In this document: piece after piece, positions 35,428 through 44,632 of the stretch | How the letters are laid out: every line of letters starts with the position of its first letter | Numbering within the stretch: position 1 is the first letter of the stretch | Source: Atopostipes suicloacalis DSM 15692 | Lineage (GTDB): Bacteria > Bacillota > Bacilli > Lactobacillales > Carnobacteriaceae_A | Direction: 5' to 3' | DNA length: 64,000 nt | Assembly: GCF_900129085.1 (NCBI RefSeq) | Contig: NZ_FQUF01000010.1 | Coordinates: forward strand, 1-64,000 | The notes under the pieces: generated by a model | The model's database searches: none | The model's input: only the letters and a program-made list of their open reading frames with translations | Told to the model about the DNA's origin: nothing | Translations under genes and position numbers: made by a program

Positions 35428-36390
35428 ATGAAGAGATTTTGGAAATTATTTCTGTCAGTGAGTGTCATTCTTTTGTTTGTAACAGCTTGTTCTGAAGAAG
35501 CAACACCTAGCACTCATTCAGATTCTGATCAACTGCATGTCGTCACTTCAATTTTTCCGATGTATGAAATTGTCAAAGAAGTAGCAGGAGACCGAGCAGA
35601 TGTTTCACTGATGGTCGGAGCGAATGAAGATGCCCATCATTATGAACCCAGCGCGCAAGCTGTAGCAAGTGTAAACGAAGCGGATATTTTTGTTTACGGC
35701 AGTGAAAACATGGAGTTTTGGGTAAGCTCTCTTTTGGATGTTGTAGAAAATGACGTCCTAGAGATTGTAGAATTTTCAAAGGGGTTAGACTTAGAGCTAG
35801 AAGAATCGGATCATTCCGAAGCATTGGAAGATTTAGAAGATCTAGAAGAACATGGTCATAAACACGACGATGTAGACCCGCATTTTTGGTTGAATCCGCT
35901 GAATATAAAGGATCAGCTTCCTTTAATTGTAAATGCATTGACTGCAGCAGATCCTGAAGGTGAAAAAGATTATACGGAAAATGCTGAAAAATTTAGCCAA
36001 TCTTTAACGGACTTAGATCAGGCTTATACAGAGACCTTTCTAGATGCCAAGCAACGTACCTTTGTTGTCCAACATCAAGCTTTTGGGCATTTAGCAGATC
36101 ACTACGATTTGGATCAAGTGGCAGTTGGCGGTCTATCAACAGAAATCGAAATAAGTCCACGAGCCCTAAGTAAAATTATAGATTTTGTAAATGAACAAAG
36201 TATTCCTGTAATTTATTACCAAAGTGGGGATCAATCAGCGACGGCGGAAGCCATTGCGAAAGAAACGGGAACGGAAATTACTGTTCTTTATGATTTGGAA
36301 AGCAAACCAGCTGATTTAGAGAGTGAAGAGAATTTATATTTAGAAGCGATGATTAAAAATTTAGAAGAACTCAAAAAAGCTATTCGATAA
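35428..36390 (+). CDS. adcA: zinc ABC transporter substrate-binding lipoprotein
   Basis: Extracellular Zn2+ receptor, 320 residues, cluster A-I (ZnuA/AdcA). The signal peptide ends in a lipobox FVTAC (lipidated Cys ~21). Zinc ligands are expected in EDAHHYEPSAQ (~70), the His-rich loop EEHGHKHDDVDPHFW (~137-151), QHQAFGHLADHY (~215) and the Asp of the C-terminal half (YYQSGDQSA, ~270). It lacks the C-terminal ZinT-like domain of streptococcal AdcA. Zur box and promoter lie directly upstream; AdcC and AdcB follow. Confidence 0.94.
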   Translation: MKRFWKLFLSVSVILLFVTACSEEATPSTHSDSDQLHVVTSIFPMYEIVKEVAGDRADVSLMVGANEDAHHYEPSAQAVASVNEADIFVYGSENMEFWVSSLLDVVENDVLEIVEFSKGLDLELEESDHSEALEDLEDLEEHGHKHDDVDPHFWLNPLNIKDQLPLIVNALTAADPEGEKDYTENAEKFSQSLTDLDQAYTETFLDAKQRTFVVQHQAFGHLADHYDLDQVAVGGLSTEIEISPRALSKIIDFVNEQSIPVIYYQSGDQSATAEAIAKETGTEITVLYDLESKPADLESEENLYLEAMIKNLEELKKAIR

Positions 36391-36438
36391 TTCAATAGAA
36401 GTTAAATAACGTACATTGTAGAAATGAGGATTGAAAAT

Positions 36439-37146
36439 TTGCCAGACGTAAAAAATATCAAATCTAAACATTATATAGAAGTTAAAGATATGTCTTTTAG
36501 TTATGAAGATGAACCAGTGTTGTCGGATATTCATTTTACAGTGGATCCGGGAGAATTTGTGATGCTAACTGGAGAAAATGGTGCGGCAAAAACGACCTTG
36601 CTAAGAAACATCTTAGGTTTACTTCATCCAACAACTGGAGAAAGTCGTATTGCTAAAGAAAATGCGAATGGAGAAGAGTTAAAAGTGGGCTATGTTCCTC
36701 AACAGGTTGCCTCTTTTAATATTGGCTTTCCCAGTACCGTATTAGAGTTAGTTGAATCAGGGCGGTATCCACAGAATCGATGGTTTAAGCGTTTAGATAA
36801 AAGGGACAAAGAGCATGTCTATCGAGCTCTTGAATCTGTAGGTATGTGGGAAATGCGACATAAAAAGATTGGTGAGCTTAGTGGGGGGCAAAAACAACGT
36901 ATTTCATTAGCGCGCACATTTGCGATGGATCCTGATTTATTTGTATTAGATGAGCCGACTACTGGAATGGATTCGAGCTCTCGCGAAAAATTTTATCAAT
37001 TATTAAAACACAATACAACGGTTCATAATAAAGCCATTTTAATGGTAACGCATGACCATTTAGAGTTGCGGCCTTATGTTGATAAGCATATTGAATTGTT
37101 GAGAAAGGAGAATTCCCCTTGGAGATGTTTTTCTATGGATTCATGA
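36439..37146 (+). CDS. adcC: zinc ABC transporter ATP-binding protein
   Basis: ATPase of the AdcACB zinc importer, 235 residues. Walker A reads TGENGAAKTTLL, with Ala in place of the last Gly; I recall the same form in streptococcal AdcC, so it is a family trait. Also present are YVPQQVASFNIGFPSTV, signature LSGGQKQRISLARTFAMD, Walker B LFVLDEPTTGMD and VTHD, and the C-terminal SPWRCF found in AdcC. TTG 36439 is 8 nt after GAGG; an in-frame ATG at 36424 lacks a ribosome site but remains possible. It overlaps adcB by 28 bp. Confidence 0.9.
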   Translation: MPDVKNIKSKHYIEVKDMSFSYEDEPVLSDIHFTVDPGEFVMLTGENGAAKTTLLRNILGLLHPTTGESRIAKENANGEELKVGYVPQQVASFNIGFPSTVLELVESGRYPQNRWFKRLDKRDKEHVYRALESVGMWEMRHKKIGELSGGQKQRISLARTFAMDPDLFVLDEPTTGMDSSSREKFYQLLKHNTTVHNKAILMVTHDHLELRPYVDKHIELLRKENSPWRCFSMDS

Positions 37147-37922
37147 GACAAGCGTTTCAAGCGTCTTTTTTAATTTCATTAATTGCACCTATATTAGGCT
37201 TGTTTCTCATATTAAGAAGCCAAACCCTCTTAGCGGATACTCTTTCACACATTTCATTAGTGGGAGTGGCTTTGGGACTGTTGTTGGGAATTTCACCAAC
37301 ATGGATGAACCTTTTAGTTGTTGTAGTGGCTTCTGTTTTACTGGAGTATCTTCGAAGCGTGTATAAATCTTACTCGGAAATTTCGATTGCCATGATGATG
37401 TCAGGAGGGATGGCTCTTGCCTTGGTGTTAATGAGTTTTAACGATAGCAGTGCAATGAGTTTAAATAATTTTTTGTTCGGTTCAATCGTTACCATCACAA
37501 ATGAGCAAATTTGGTTTTTATTAGGGATTACCATTGTGATTATTTTATTGTACATCTTCTTCAAACGGCCCATGTTTGTGTTAACTTTTGATGAAGAGAC
37601 AGCTTTTACAGCAGGGCTTCCGATTAAAGCCATGTCTTTAGCCTTTAATATTATTACAGGAATGACCATCGCGATTATGATGCCTATTGTGGGAGCCTTA
37701 CTTGTGGCCGCTATTCTAATTTTACCCGCCGCTATTTCGATGCGTTTGAGTAAAAGTTTTAATGGGGTGATTTTAATTGGGATTTTAGTGGCAATGTTTG
37801 GCATGTTTGGAGGATTAATTACTTCTTATTATGTAGATACCCCGCCAGGAGCGACCATTACGCTTATTTATTTGGCAGTCTTTTTTATCATGATGCTCGG
37901 AGAAAAAGCTTTTAAAAAATAA
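37119..37922 (+). CDS. adcB: zinc ABC transporter permease
   Basis: A 267-residue ABC-3 family permease with about eight hydrophobic segments (FLISLIAPILGLFLILRSQTLLADTLSHISLVGVALGLLLG; MLSFNDSS; ILWFLLGITIVIILLYIFF; MTIAIMMPIVGALLVAAILILPAAISMRL; VAMFGMFGGLITSYYVDTPPGATI). The LLADTLSHISLVGVALG and VGALLVAAILILPAA segments are typical of ZnuB/AdcB. Overlap with adcC suggests translational coupling. Confidence 0.94.
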   Translation: MEMFFYGFMRQAFQASFLISLIAPILGLFLILRSQTLLADTLSHISLVGVALGLLLGISPTWMNLLVVVVASVLLEYLRSVYKSYSEISIAMMMSGGMALALVLMSFNDSSAMSLNNFLFGSIVTITNEQIWFLLGITIVIILLYIFFKRPMFVLTFDEETAFTAGLPIKAMSLAFNIITGMTIAIMMPIVGALLVAAILILPAAISMRLSKSFNGVILIGILVAMFGMFGGLITSYYVDTPPGATITLIYLAVFFIMMLGEKAFKK

Positions 37923-37930
37923 ATTAAAAT

Positions 37931-37986
37931 AAGAAAACTTCTAGGATAATCTTAAACAAATATTTTAGAAGTTTTCTTATTTTTTA
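37931..37986 (+). terminator. intrinsic terminator of the adc operon
   Basis: AAGAAAACTTCTA and TTAGAAGTTTTCTT pair across a ~20-nt loop, followed by a T-run. Confidence 0.8.
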
Positions 37987-38040
37987 AAATTAGCAGTTTA
38001 AATGTAAGCGATTTAAATACGAACAAAAGATATAAAACAA

Positions 38041-38069
38041 TGTACAAATATTTATTTGTTCGGTATGAT
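38041..38069 (+). promoter_or_regulatory. purR promoter with overlapping PurBox
   Basis: TGTACA (38041-38046), 17 bp, TATGAT (38064-38069). The spacer ends in ATTTGTTCGG, so the reverse strand reads ATACCGAACAAAT, a strong match to the PurBox AWWWCCGAACWWT. A weaker forward box, AAATACGAACAAA, lies at about 38015-38027. This suggests autoregulation by PurR. Confidence 0.65.
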
Positions 38070-38098
38070 AAGGGTAAGAATAGAAATGGAGGTCTAAT

Positions 38099-38914
38099 AT
38101 GAAAGTTAGAAGAAGTGAACGTTTGGTAGAAATGGCAATTTATTTTCAACAAAATCCAAATATAACGACCCCGTTAAACTATTTTTCGGAAAAATTTCAA
38201 TCAGCTAAATCAAGTATCAGTGAAGATTTGACTATTATAAAAAATTCTTTTGAAGAAAATAGTATGGGAAGTTTAGTGACGTATGCGGGAGCACGTGGAG
38301 GCGTTCAATATAAACCGTATTATGAAACACAACAACTTGAAAAAGAAATCCTAGCTTTACAAAATGAAATCAATGGCTCAGAAAGGTTATTACCTGGAGG
38401 CTATATTTATACGTCAGATTTATTAAGTGATCCAAAATGGTTAAAAAGAATCGGAAAAGTGATTGCGTCCAAATATATTACAGAAGAAATTGATACCATT
38501 ATGACGATTGCAACAAAGGGAGTTCCTATCGCACAAGCTGTTGCATATAACTTAAATGTTCCCTTTGTTATTGTTCGTAAATCCTCAAAAGTAACGGAAG
38601 GACCGACTGTTAGTATTAACTACTTGCCTCGTTCTTCTTCGGAACAAGTAGAAAAGATGGAACTATCTAAAAGAAGTCTAAAAGAAGGTTCGAAAATTTT
38701 AATTATTGATGACTTTTTACGAGGTGGTGGTACAGTCACTGGTTTAGAGAGAATGGCTGAAGAGTTTAACTGTGAAGTCGTCGATTCAGTGGTCTTTTTA
38801 GAACACAATAGTAAAGTATCCGTGGAACACTATCATTCTCTACTTCGAGTGAAGTCAGTGAATGAAGAAGAAAACACAATCGAAGTTGAGACGGGGAATT
38901 TTCTTTCCCTTTGA
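38099..38914 (+). CDS. purR: pur operon repressor
   Basis: PRPP-sensing regulator of purine synthesis, 271 residues. An N-terminal winged HTH (~1-70: RRSERLVEMAIYFQQNPNITTPLNYFSEKFQSAKSSISEDLTII) joins a PRTase-fold domain whose PRPP loop is KILIIDDFLRGGGTVTGL (~198-215). GGAGGTC precedes ATG 38099. It regulates, and here probably also autoregulates, via PurBoxes. Followed by glmU and prs as in Bacillus, minus yabJ and spoVG. Confidence 0.95.
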   Translation: MKVRRSERLVEMAIYFQQNPNITTPLNYFSEKFQSAKSSISEDLTIIKNSFEENSMGSLVTYAGARGGVQYKPYYETQQLEKEILALQNEINGSERLLPGGYIYTSDLLSDPKWLKRIGKVIASKYITEEIDTIMTIATKGVPIAQAVAYNLNVPFVIVRKSSKVTEGPTVSINYLPRSSSEQVEKMELSKRSLKEGSKILIIDDFLRGGGTVTGLERMAEEFNCEVVDSVVFLEHNSKVSVEHYHSLLRVKSVNEEENTIEVETGNFLSL

Positions 38915-39022
38915 AAGGTTATTGAAAAAAGCTCTTAAATCCCTTAAGATATAGTTACAAATTTAGCTTTTTTAAATTTATCTAAAAAATATATTATTGT
39001 ATGGGAGTTAGGAGAAAAAATC

Positions 39023-40402
39023 ATGAAAAAACGCTATGTCGTTGTCTTGGCTGCTGGTCAAGGTACACGCATGAAATCCAAGCTGTATAAAGTCATGCAT
39101 CCGATTCTAGGTCGTCCGATGGTTGGCCATGTAGTGGAAGCTGCTTTGGGTGCAAAAGTCGATCGAGTGATTACTATAACAGGCTTTGGTGCGGGTGTCA
39201 TTAAAGATTATCTTGGAGAAAAAAGCGAGTTCGTTTATCAAGAAGAACAACTAGGTACCGCGCATGCCGTTGAGCAAGCCAGAGACCTTCTAGAAGGCAA
39301 AGAAGGAACAACCGTTGTTCTTTCAGGAGATACTCCTTTATTAACTGCAGAAACGATTGCGGATTTAATGGATTTCCACGAAAAAGAAGAAGCAAAAGCG
39401 ACTGTATTAACAGCAATGGCTGATGATCCTTTTGGTTATGGACGAGTTATTCGTGCTAAAGATGGTTCTGTTGGTAAAATTGTTGAAGAAAAAGATGCTT
39501 CAGAAGAGGAACGATTGGTACGAGAAATTAATACGGGAACGTATTGCTTTGACAACGAAGCGTTATATGAAATTTTAAATCAAGTAGATAACAATAATTC
39601 TCAAGGCGAGTATTATTTACCAGATGTAGTTGAAATTTTAAAAGAAAATAACGAGATAGTAAGTGCGCATACATTAGAAAATATGGATGAATCTTTAGGA
39701 GTTAATACGCGTGTCGCCCTATCACAAGCAACCAAGGTTATGCGTGAACGAGTCAATACTCAACATATGGTCAATGGAGTAACCTTGGTGGATCCAGAAA
39801 ACACCTACATTGAAATGGATGTTGAGATCGGAAGCGACACGGTCATCGAACCGAATACTTATCTCAAAGGGAAGACGATTATCGGCGAAGATGTCTTTAT
39901 TGGAATGAATACGATGATTCAAGATTCAACCGTAGAAGACCATGTCGAAGTTACACAATCCGTTATTGAAGATTCCATTATTCGCTCGAAAGCAGATGTG
40001 GGTCCTCATAGTCACCTTCGGCCAAAAAGTGATATCGGCGAAGAAGCCCATGTTGGAAACTATGTTGAAATTAAAAAAGCAACGATTGGGAAAAAGACAA
40101 AAGTTGGACATCACACCTATGTAGGAGATGCCGAAGTTGGAGAAAATGTAAATATTGGTTGTGGAGTTGTGTTTGCGAACTTTGATGGTAAAGATAAATC
40201 AAAGACAATAATTGGAGATGACTCCTTTATTGGAAGTAATTCAAACTTAGTTGCACCAGTTAGTCTTGGTGAAAAGAGTTTTGTTGCGGCTGGTTCTACA
40301 ATAACAGAAGAAATCCCAGAAAAAGCGTTAGGAATTGCTCGAGCCCGTCAAGTGAATAAAGAAGGTTTTTACACAGATTATTTTAAAGATGAAGATAAAT
40401 AG
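39023..40402 (+). CDS. glmU: bifunctional GlmU (GlcN-1-P acetyltransferase / GlcNAc-1-P uridyltransferase)
   Basis: Makes UDP-GlcNAc for peptidoglycan and teichoic acids. The N-terminal pyrophosphorylase (~1-230) opens with VLAAGQGTRMKSKLYKVMHPILGRPM and has LGTAHAV (~78) and GDTPLL (~100). The C-terminal left-handed beta-helix (~255-455) carries VGPHSHLRPKSDIGEEAHVGNYVEIKKATIGKKTKVGHHTYVGD with the catalytic His, and SFIGSNSNLVAPVSLGEKSFVAAGSTIT. The 459-residue length is normal. AGGAG precedes ATG 39023. prs follows after 30 bp. Confidence 0.97.
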   Translation: MKKRYVVVLAAGQGTRMKSKLYKVMHPILGRPMVGHVVEAALGAKVDRVITITGFGAGVIKDYLGEKSEFVYQEEQLGTAHAVEQARDLLEGKEGTTVVLSGDTPLLTAETIADLMDFHEKEEAKATVLTAMADDPFGYGRVIRAKDGSVGKIVEEKDASEEERLVREINTGTYCFDNEALYEILNQVDNNNSQGEYYLPDVVEILKENNEIVSAHTLENMDESLGVNTRVALSQATKVMRERVNTQHMVNGVTLVDPENTYIEMDVEIGSDTVIEPNTYLKGKTIIGEDVFIGMNTMIQDSTVEDHVEVTQSVIEDSIIRSKADVGPHSHLRPKSDIGEEAHVGNYVEIKKATIGKKTKVGHHTYVGDAEVGENVNIGCGVVFANFDGKDKSKTIIGDDSFIGSNSNLVAPVSLGEKSFVAAGSTITEEIPEKALGIARARQVNKEGFYTDYFKDEDK

Positions 40403-40432
40403 TAAAAAAGAGTTCATAATTGGAGGATATCT

Positions 40433-41428
40433 ATGGATAAAAAAGAAACACGCTTGAAGTTGTATTCATTAAGTTCGAATGTTCCTCTAGCTGAAAAAAT
40501 TGCTAGTTATTTGGGAACTGAATTAGGAGAACTTGACGTAAATACATTCAGTGATGGTGAAATAGCGATCAGTATCGAAGAAAGTATTCGTGGGGATCAT
40601 GTATTTATCGTTCAGTCTACTTCCTACCCAACGAATGATAATTTGATGGAGTTATTAATTATGATTGATGCACTCCGTCGCGCAAGCGCAAAAACAATCA
40701 CGGCGGTTATTCCTTATTATGGTTACGCTAGACAAGATCGTAAAGCACAACCCCGTGAACCGATTACTGCCAAATTAGTCGCAAACTTACTCACAACTGC
40801 AGGTGCCGACCGTGTAGTAGCTTTAGATTTACATGCAGCACAAATCCAAGGGTTCTTTGATATTCCAGTGGATCACTTACTAGGTGCTCCGCTACTTGCT
40901 AGCTGGTTTTTAGATCGAGAACTTTCAGGTAGCGATGTCGTTGTCGTCTCTCCAGATCATGGTGGAGCAACACGTGCTCGAAGATTAGCAGAGTTTTTAG
41001 ACTCTCCGATTGCGATTGTGGATAAGAGACGTCCAAAACCAAATGTCTCTGAAGTTATGAATATTATTGGGGATGTAAAAGGGAAAAAAGCTATTATTAT
41101 TGATGATTTAATCGATACAGCAGGTACAATCACCAATGCAGCACAAGCGATTAAAGATGCTGGAGCAAAAGAAGTTTATGTCTGCGGAACACATGGTGTA
41201 TTCTCAAATCCGGCTATTGAGCGTATTGAAAAATCCGTCATCAAAACAATGGTTATTACAGACTCCATTTACCTACCAGAAGAAAAACGCTTAGATAAAA
41301 TCGAATTAATTAGCGTGAGCGAATTAATTGGACAAGCTATTGAACGAATTTATGAAGAACGTTCAGTTTCTCCATTATTTTATAGAAAATTCAAGAATAA
41401 ACAAGAATATAAATTTGATAATGATTAA
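40433..41428 (+). CDS. prs: ribose-phosphate pyrophosphokinase
   Basis: Makes PRPP from ribose-5-phosphate and ATP. The 331-residue protein shows the N-terminal [41 protein letters not shown] (~97-125), the catalytic flexible loop region [20 protein letters not shown] (~168) and the PRPP-binding [19 protein letters not shown] (~218). GGAGGATATCT precedes ATG 40433. The product is the effector read by PurR and a substrate of Hpt encoded at the other end of the window. Confidence 0.97.
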   Translation: MDKKETRLKLYSLSSNVPLAEKIASYLGTELGELDVNTFSDGEIAISIEESIRGDHVFIVQSTSYPTNDNLMELLIMIDALRRASAKTITAVIPYYGYARQDRKAQPREPITAKLVANLLTTAGADRVVALDLHAAQIQGFFDIPVDHLLGAPLLASWFLDRELSGSDVVVVSPDHGGATRARRLAEFLDSPIAIVDKRRPKPNVSEVMNIIGDVKGKKAIIIDDLIDTAGTITNAAQAIKDAGAKEVYVCGTHGVFSNPAIERIEKSVIKTMVITDSIYLPEEKRLDKIELISVSELIGQAIERIYEERSVSPLFYRKFKNKQEYKFDND

Positions 41429-41456
41429 ATTAATGATAAAATGATTAGAAATAAAG

Positions 41457-41494
41457 TCTTGCGATTGAGTTAAATTCAATCGCAAGGTTTTTTT
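41457..41494 (+). terminator. intrinsic terminator of glmU-prs
   Basis: CTTGCGATTGA (41458-41468) pairs with TCAATCGCAAG (41476-41486), followed by eight T. Confidence 0.9.
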
Positions 41495-41525
41495 TAACAT
41501 TTTTTAGGAGAGGAAGTAGAAATCT

Positions 41526-43496
41526 ATGAACAAACTAACAAATCAAAGCCTTTTCGAGTTAAAAAGCACGACACAACCTGTTGTTGCAGGGAATGCAGCT
41601 TTTTATGTAGAAACAGAAATAAGAGAAGAGGACAATCAATATTTCTCATCCATTTATCGCGTAGATTTAAAAACAAAAGCACGCACTTTATTTGGGGATA
41701 GCGGTAGCATGAATACCCAAATCAAAGTTTCAGGAGATAAAAAATCACTCACCTATCTTTCTAATCATACAAAAGATGACAAAATGCAACTCTTTGCCAT
41801 TCCATTAGATGGAGGAGCCGCCAAACAATTAACATTTGAAGAAAATGGAGTCAGCAATTACCATTGGTTAGAAAATTCTCAAACCGTTTACTACCAAACA
41901 AATATTAAAAAAGAAGAAGAAGAAAAAGAAGAAGACAAAAAAGACTATCCAACCAAGAGAGCCTTCACAAAATTAAATTATAAAGCGGATGGAAGCGGAC
42001 CTCTACCAGAAGATCGCTTGTACCAAATCAAAAAAATAACCACTGAAGAACCAGAAACGGAACCTGAATTAATCGTCGAAGAAAATCGTTCTTTGACTCT
42101 TTTATACGTAGCCAAAGATGAATCCTATTTGTTATATTTTGACCGCTTCGACCCTGAAGACGAATGGGTTTATGGAGGCAGCATCTTCAAATACGACGTC
42201 GAATCAAAACAAGCAGCCCTCATCACCGAGCAAATCCCCGGTGGAATTTTTGGTGAAGTTCTCCCTTCGGAAAATGAAAAATATTTCCTATTTACCGGGA
42301 ATGACTTTGGTTATAAATTTGTAACCAATAATCATGTATATGGCTATGACGCCCAAAGAAAAGCATTAACAAATTTGACGCCAGATTTAGATTATGGTGT
42401 AGGTGATTCTTTAAGTGGGGACTTCCAACAAAATGTAGGTGGACCTAATATGTGGTGGCTAGAAGACGGAGAAAGGTTCTTATTTAAGGCAACAGAACAC
42501 GGGAAAATTACTCTATATCGGGGTTCTGTAGAAGGTGGTTGTAAAAAAATATTCGACCAAAATATACATATTACAGGCCTCGATTTATTAGAGAATAAAT
42601 CTCAAGCAGTTATTACGTATTCCACATTAACGATTCCAAGTAGAGTCGCTTTATTAGACTTAGAAACAGAAGAAATTACCGATTTATATGATCCAAATGA
42701 GAAGTTCTTTCAAGAACACCAAGTTTCAAAACCTGAGCGTTTCTGGTTTAAGAGTGTTCATGATTGGGATATCCAAGGCTGGTATGTCCCACCAGTCGAA
42801 GCCATAGAGAAACATCCTGTTGTTTTATATATTCATGGCGGTCCACAAGTCTCTTATGGTGAAACCTTCTTCCATGAGATGCAAGCTCTTGCTGGGGCAG
42901 GTTATGGCATTATTTTATTAAACCCTCGGGGTGGAAGTGGCTATGGACAAGAATTTGTGGCGTCTATTTTAAATAATTATGGGGATGAAGATTACCAAGA
43001 TTTATTAAATGGAATTGATTATGTTTTAGAAAAATATCCTTCCATTGACCCTGATCGTGTCTACGTAGCCGGGGGAAGTTATGGCGGCTTCATGACCAAT
43101 TGGATCATTACTCATACGAATCGCTTTAAAGCAGCAGTCACTCAACGCTCAATTTCTAATTGGGTAAGTTTTTATGGAACCAGTGATGTGGGGCCTTCCT
43201 TTGTAGAATTTCAATTAGGGCGTGATCTGACTGATGTTGAAGGCTTATGGAAAATGTCTCCTCTCGCACACGCTGAAAATGCACAAACACCTTTGTTGGT
43301 GCTTCATGGAGAAGAAGATTACCGATGCCCACAAGAACAAGGGGAACAAATGTATAGAGCAATGAAAAAACAAAGAGTAGAAACACGACTAGTAACCTTC
43401 CCTCAATCCAGTCACGGCTTATCCCGAGAAGGATTGCCTAATCTGCGAATGGAAAGATTGGAAGAAATCGTTGATTGGTTTGAAACCCACAAGTAA
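41526..43496 (+). CDS. S9-family serine peptidase (acylaminoacyl/prolyl oligopeptidase type)
   Basis: A 656-residue cytosolic enzyme. A seven-bladed propeller (~1-390) that admits only small peptides precedes an alpha/beta-hydrolase domain (~400-656). The nucleophile Ser is in AGGSYGGFMTN (~518), the oxyanion region in YIHGGPQVSYGE (~438) and NPRGGSGYGQEF (~470), the acid Asp in HGEEDYRCP (~600) and the His in SSHGLSR (~635). These fit S9C acylaminoacyl/dipeptidyl peptidases. A charged Glu/Lys insertion (KKEEEEKEEDKKD, ~130) is in the propeller. It is the first gene of the accessory block between prs and pth. Confidence 0.88.
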   Translation: MNKLTNQSLFELKSTTQPVVAGNAAFYVETEIREEDNQYFSSIYRVDLKTKARTLFGDSGSMNTQIKVSGDKKSLTYLSNHTKDDKMQLFAIPLDGGAAKQLTFEENGVSNYHWLENSQTVYYQTNIKKEEEEKEEDKKDYPTKRAFTKLNYKADGSGPLPEDRLYQIKKITTEEPETEPELIVEENRSLTLLYVAKDESYLLYFDRFDPEDEWVYGGSIFKYDVESKQAALITEQIPGGIFGEVLPSENEKYFLFTGNDFGYKFVTNNHVYGYDAQRKALTNLTPDLDYGVGDSLSGDFQQNVGGPNMWWLEDGERFLFKATEHGKITLYRGSVEGGCKKIFDQNIHITGLDLLENKSQAVITYSTLTIPSRVALLDLETEEITDLYDPNEKFFQEHQVSKPERFWFKSVHDWDIQGWYVPPVEAIEKHPVVLYIHGGPQVSYGETFFHEMQALAGAGYGIILLNPRGGSGYGQEFVASILNNYGDEDYQDLLNGIDYVLEKYPSIDPDRVYVAGGSYGGFMTNWIITHTNRFKAAVTQRSISNWVSFYGTSDVGPSFVEFQLGRDLTDVEGLWKMSPLAHAENAQTPLLVLHGEEDYRCPQEQGEQMYRAMKKQRVETRLVTFPQSSHGLSREGLPNLRMERLEEIVDWFETHK

Positions 43497-43506
43497 ATAA
43501 ATTTTG

Positions 43507-43545
43507 ACTAAAAACACTGAGAATTTCCTCAGTGTTTTTAGTTAA
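43507..43545 (+). terminator. intrinsic terminator of the S9 peptidase gene
   Basis: ACTAAAAACACTGAG pairs with CTCAGTGTTTTTAGT around a short loop. Confidence 0.85.
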
Positions 43546-43743
43546 TGAAAAGAAGAGAAGGTAAGAAATAATAAAAAATTCATTTTTTCTTCTAAATAAA
43601 AAGGTATAATAGAGAGAACAGTCAATAAAAAGTTAGAAAAAGATCTCCTAATGTAGTCATTTTATTTTGAAAGATCCTATATAATGCTATTCCGCTCTTA
43701 TCAGTAAGCTGTAAAAATAAATTAGAAATAAGTGTGAACATTA

Positions 43744-43810
43744 TGATATACTTCTAACGGACTATTTTTTAGATGGTCTTTTTATTTGTGTATAAGAGCA
43801 CAAATAAAAA
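43744..43810 (+). promoter_or_regulatory. extended -10 promoter and attenuator-like double hairpin of the amino-acid ABC operon
   Basis: TGATATACT (43744-43752) is an extended -10. Eight nt later GACTAT (43760-43765) pairs with ATGGTC (43773-43778), followed by TTTTT, a weak terminator. That T-tract is itself the 5' arm of a perfect 12-bp hairpin TTTTTATTTGTG (43779-43790) / CACAAATAAAAA (43799-43810), so the two structures overlap. Two more -10-like TATAAT sequences occur at 43605-43610 and 43680-43685. No gene is seen in 43546-43882. Confidence 0.5.
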
Positions 43811-43882
43811 AGTTTTTAAGATGTCTATAAACTATATTTTTAAAAGTTTGAGGGTATCATTTTATAAAAGGAAGTGAGTATT

Positions 43883-44620
43883 TTGAGTATTATAGAATTT
43901 AAAAATGTGAATAAATATTATGGAAAGATGCATGCTCTAAAAAATATTAATTTAACATTTGAAGAAGGAGAGGTCACTACTCTGATTGGTCCATCCGGAT
44001 CAGGAAAATCGACATTACTCCGCTGTATTAATGGCCTTGAAAAAATAACAGATGGACATTTACACGTTTTTGAAAGGGATATTGCGGATTCAAATACGGA
44101 CATTCGTCTGGTTCGCCAAAAGATTGGAATGGTTTTCCAACATTTTGAATTATATCCACATATGACAGTTATCCAAAATGTTACTTTAGCTCCTATGAGA
44201 GTTTTAGGTTTATCTGAAAAAGAAGCTATTGAAAGTGCCGAAAGATATTTAACTCGCGTTAATATGTGGGATAAAAAAGATGCTTATCCAGATAATTTAT
44301 CTGGAGGACAAAAGCAACGAGTAGCTATCGCAAGAGGTTTAGCAATGACGCCTGATGCCATGCTCTTTGATGAGCCCACTTCAGCTTTAGATCCAGAGAC
44401 CATTGTTGATGTATTAGATGTTATGAAAGATATTGCCCAAAAAGATGGCATGACAATGATTGTCGTTACTCATGAAATGAACTTTGCGCGAGAAGTTGCT
44501 AATCGAACCATCTTTATGAAGGATGGAGAAATTATAGAAGATCGACCAAGTGAAGAATTCTTTGAAAATCCAAAAGATGAGCGGGCAAGAAACTTTATCA
44601 ATCAAGTTTTCGCTTATTAA
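43883..44620 (+). CDS. amino-acid ABC importer ATP-binding protein (GlnQ type)
   Basis: A 245-residue ATPase of the polar-amino-acid family: Walker A GPSGSGKSTLLRC, Q-loop VFQHFELYPHMTV, signature LSGGQKQRVAIARGLAMTP, Walker B MLFDEPTSALDPE and VTHEM. TTG 43883 lies 8 nt after AAGGAAG and is a better start than the GTG at 43874, which touches that site. It is the first gene of a four-gene operon encoding ATPase, receptor and two different permeases, the arrangement of glutamine/glutamate/aspartate importers. Confidence 0.92.
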   Translation: MSIIEFKNVNKYYGKMHALKNINLTFEEGEVTTLIGPSGSGKSTLLRCINGLEKITDGHLHVFERDIADSNTDIRLVRQKIGMVFQHFELYPHMTVIQNVTLAPMRVLGLSEKEAIESAERYLTRVNMWDKKDAYPDNLSGGQKQRVAIARGLAMTPDAMLFDEPTSALDPETIVDVLDVMKDIAQKDGMTMIVVTHEMNFAREVANRTIFMKDGEIIEDRPSEEFFENPKDERARNFINQVFAY

Positions 44621-44632
44621 GGAGGGATTTAG

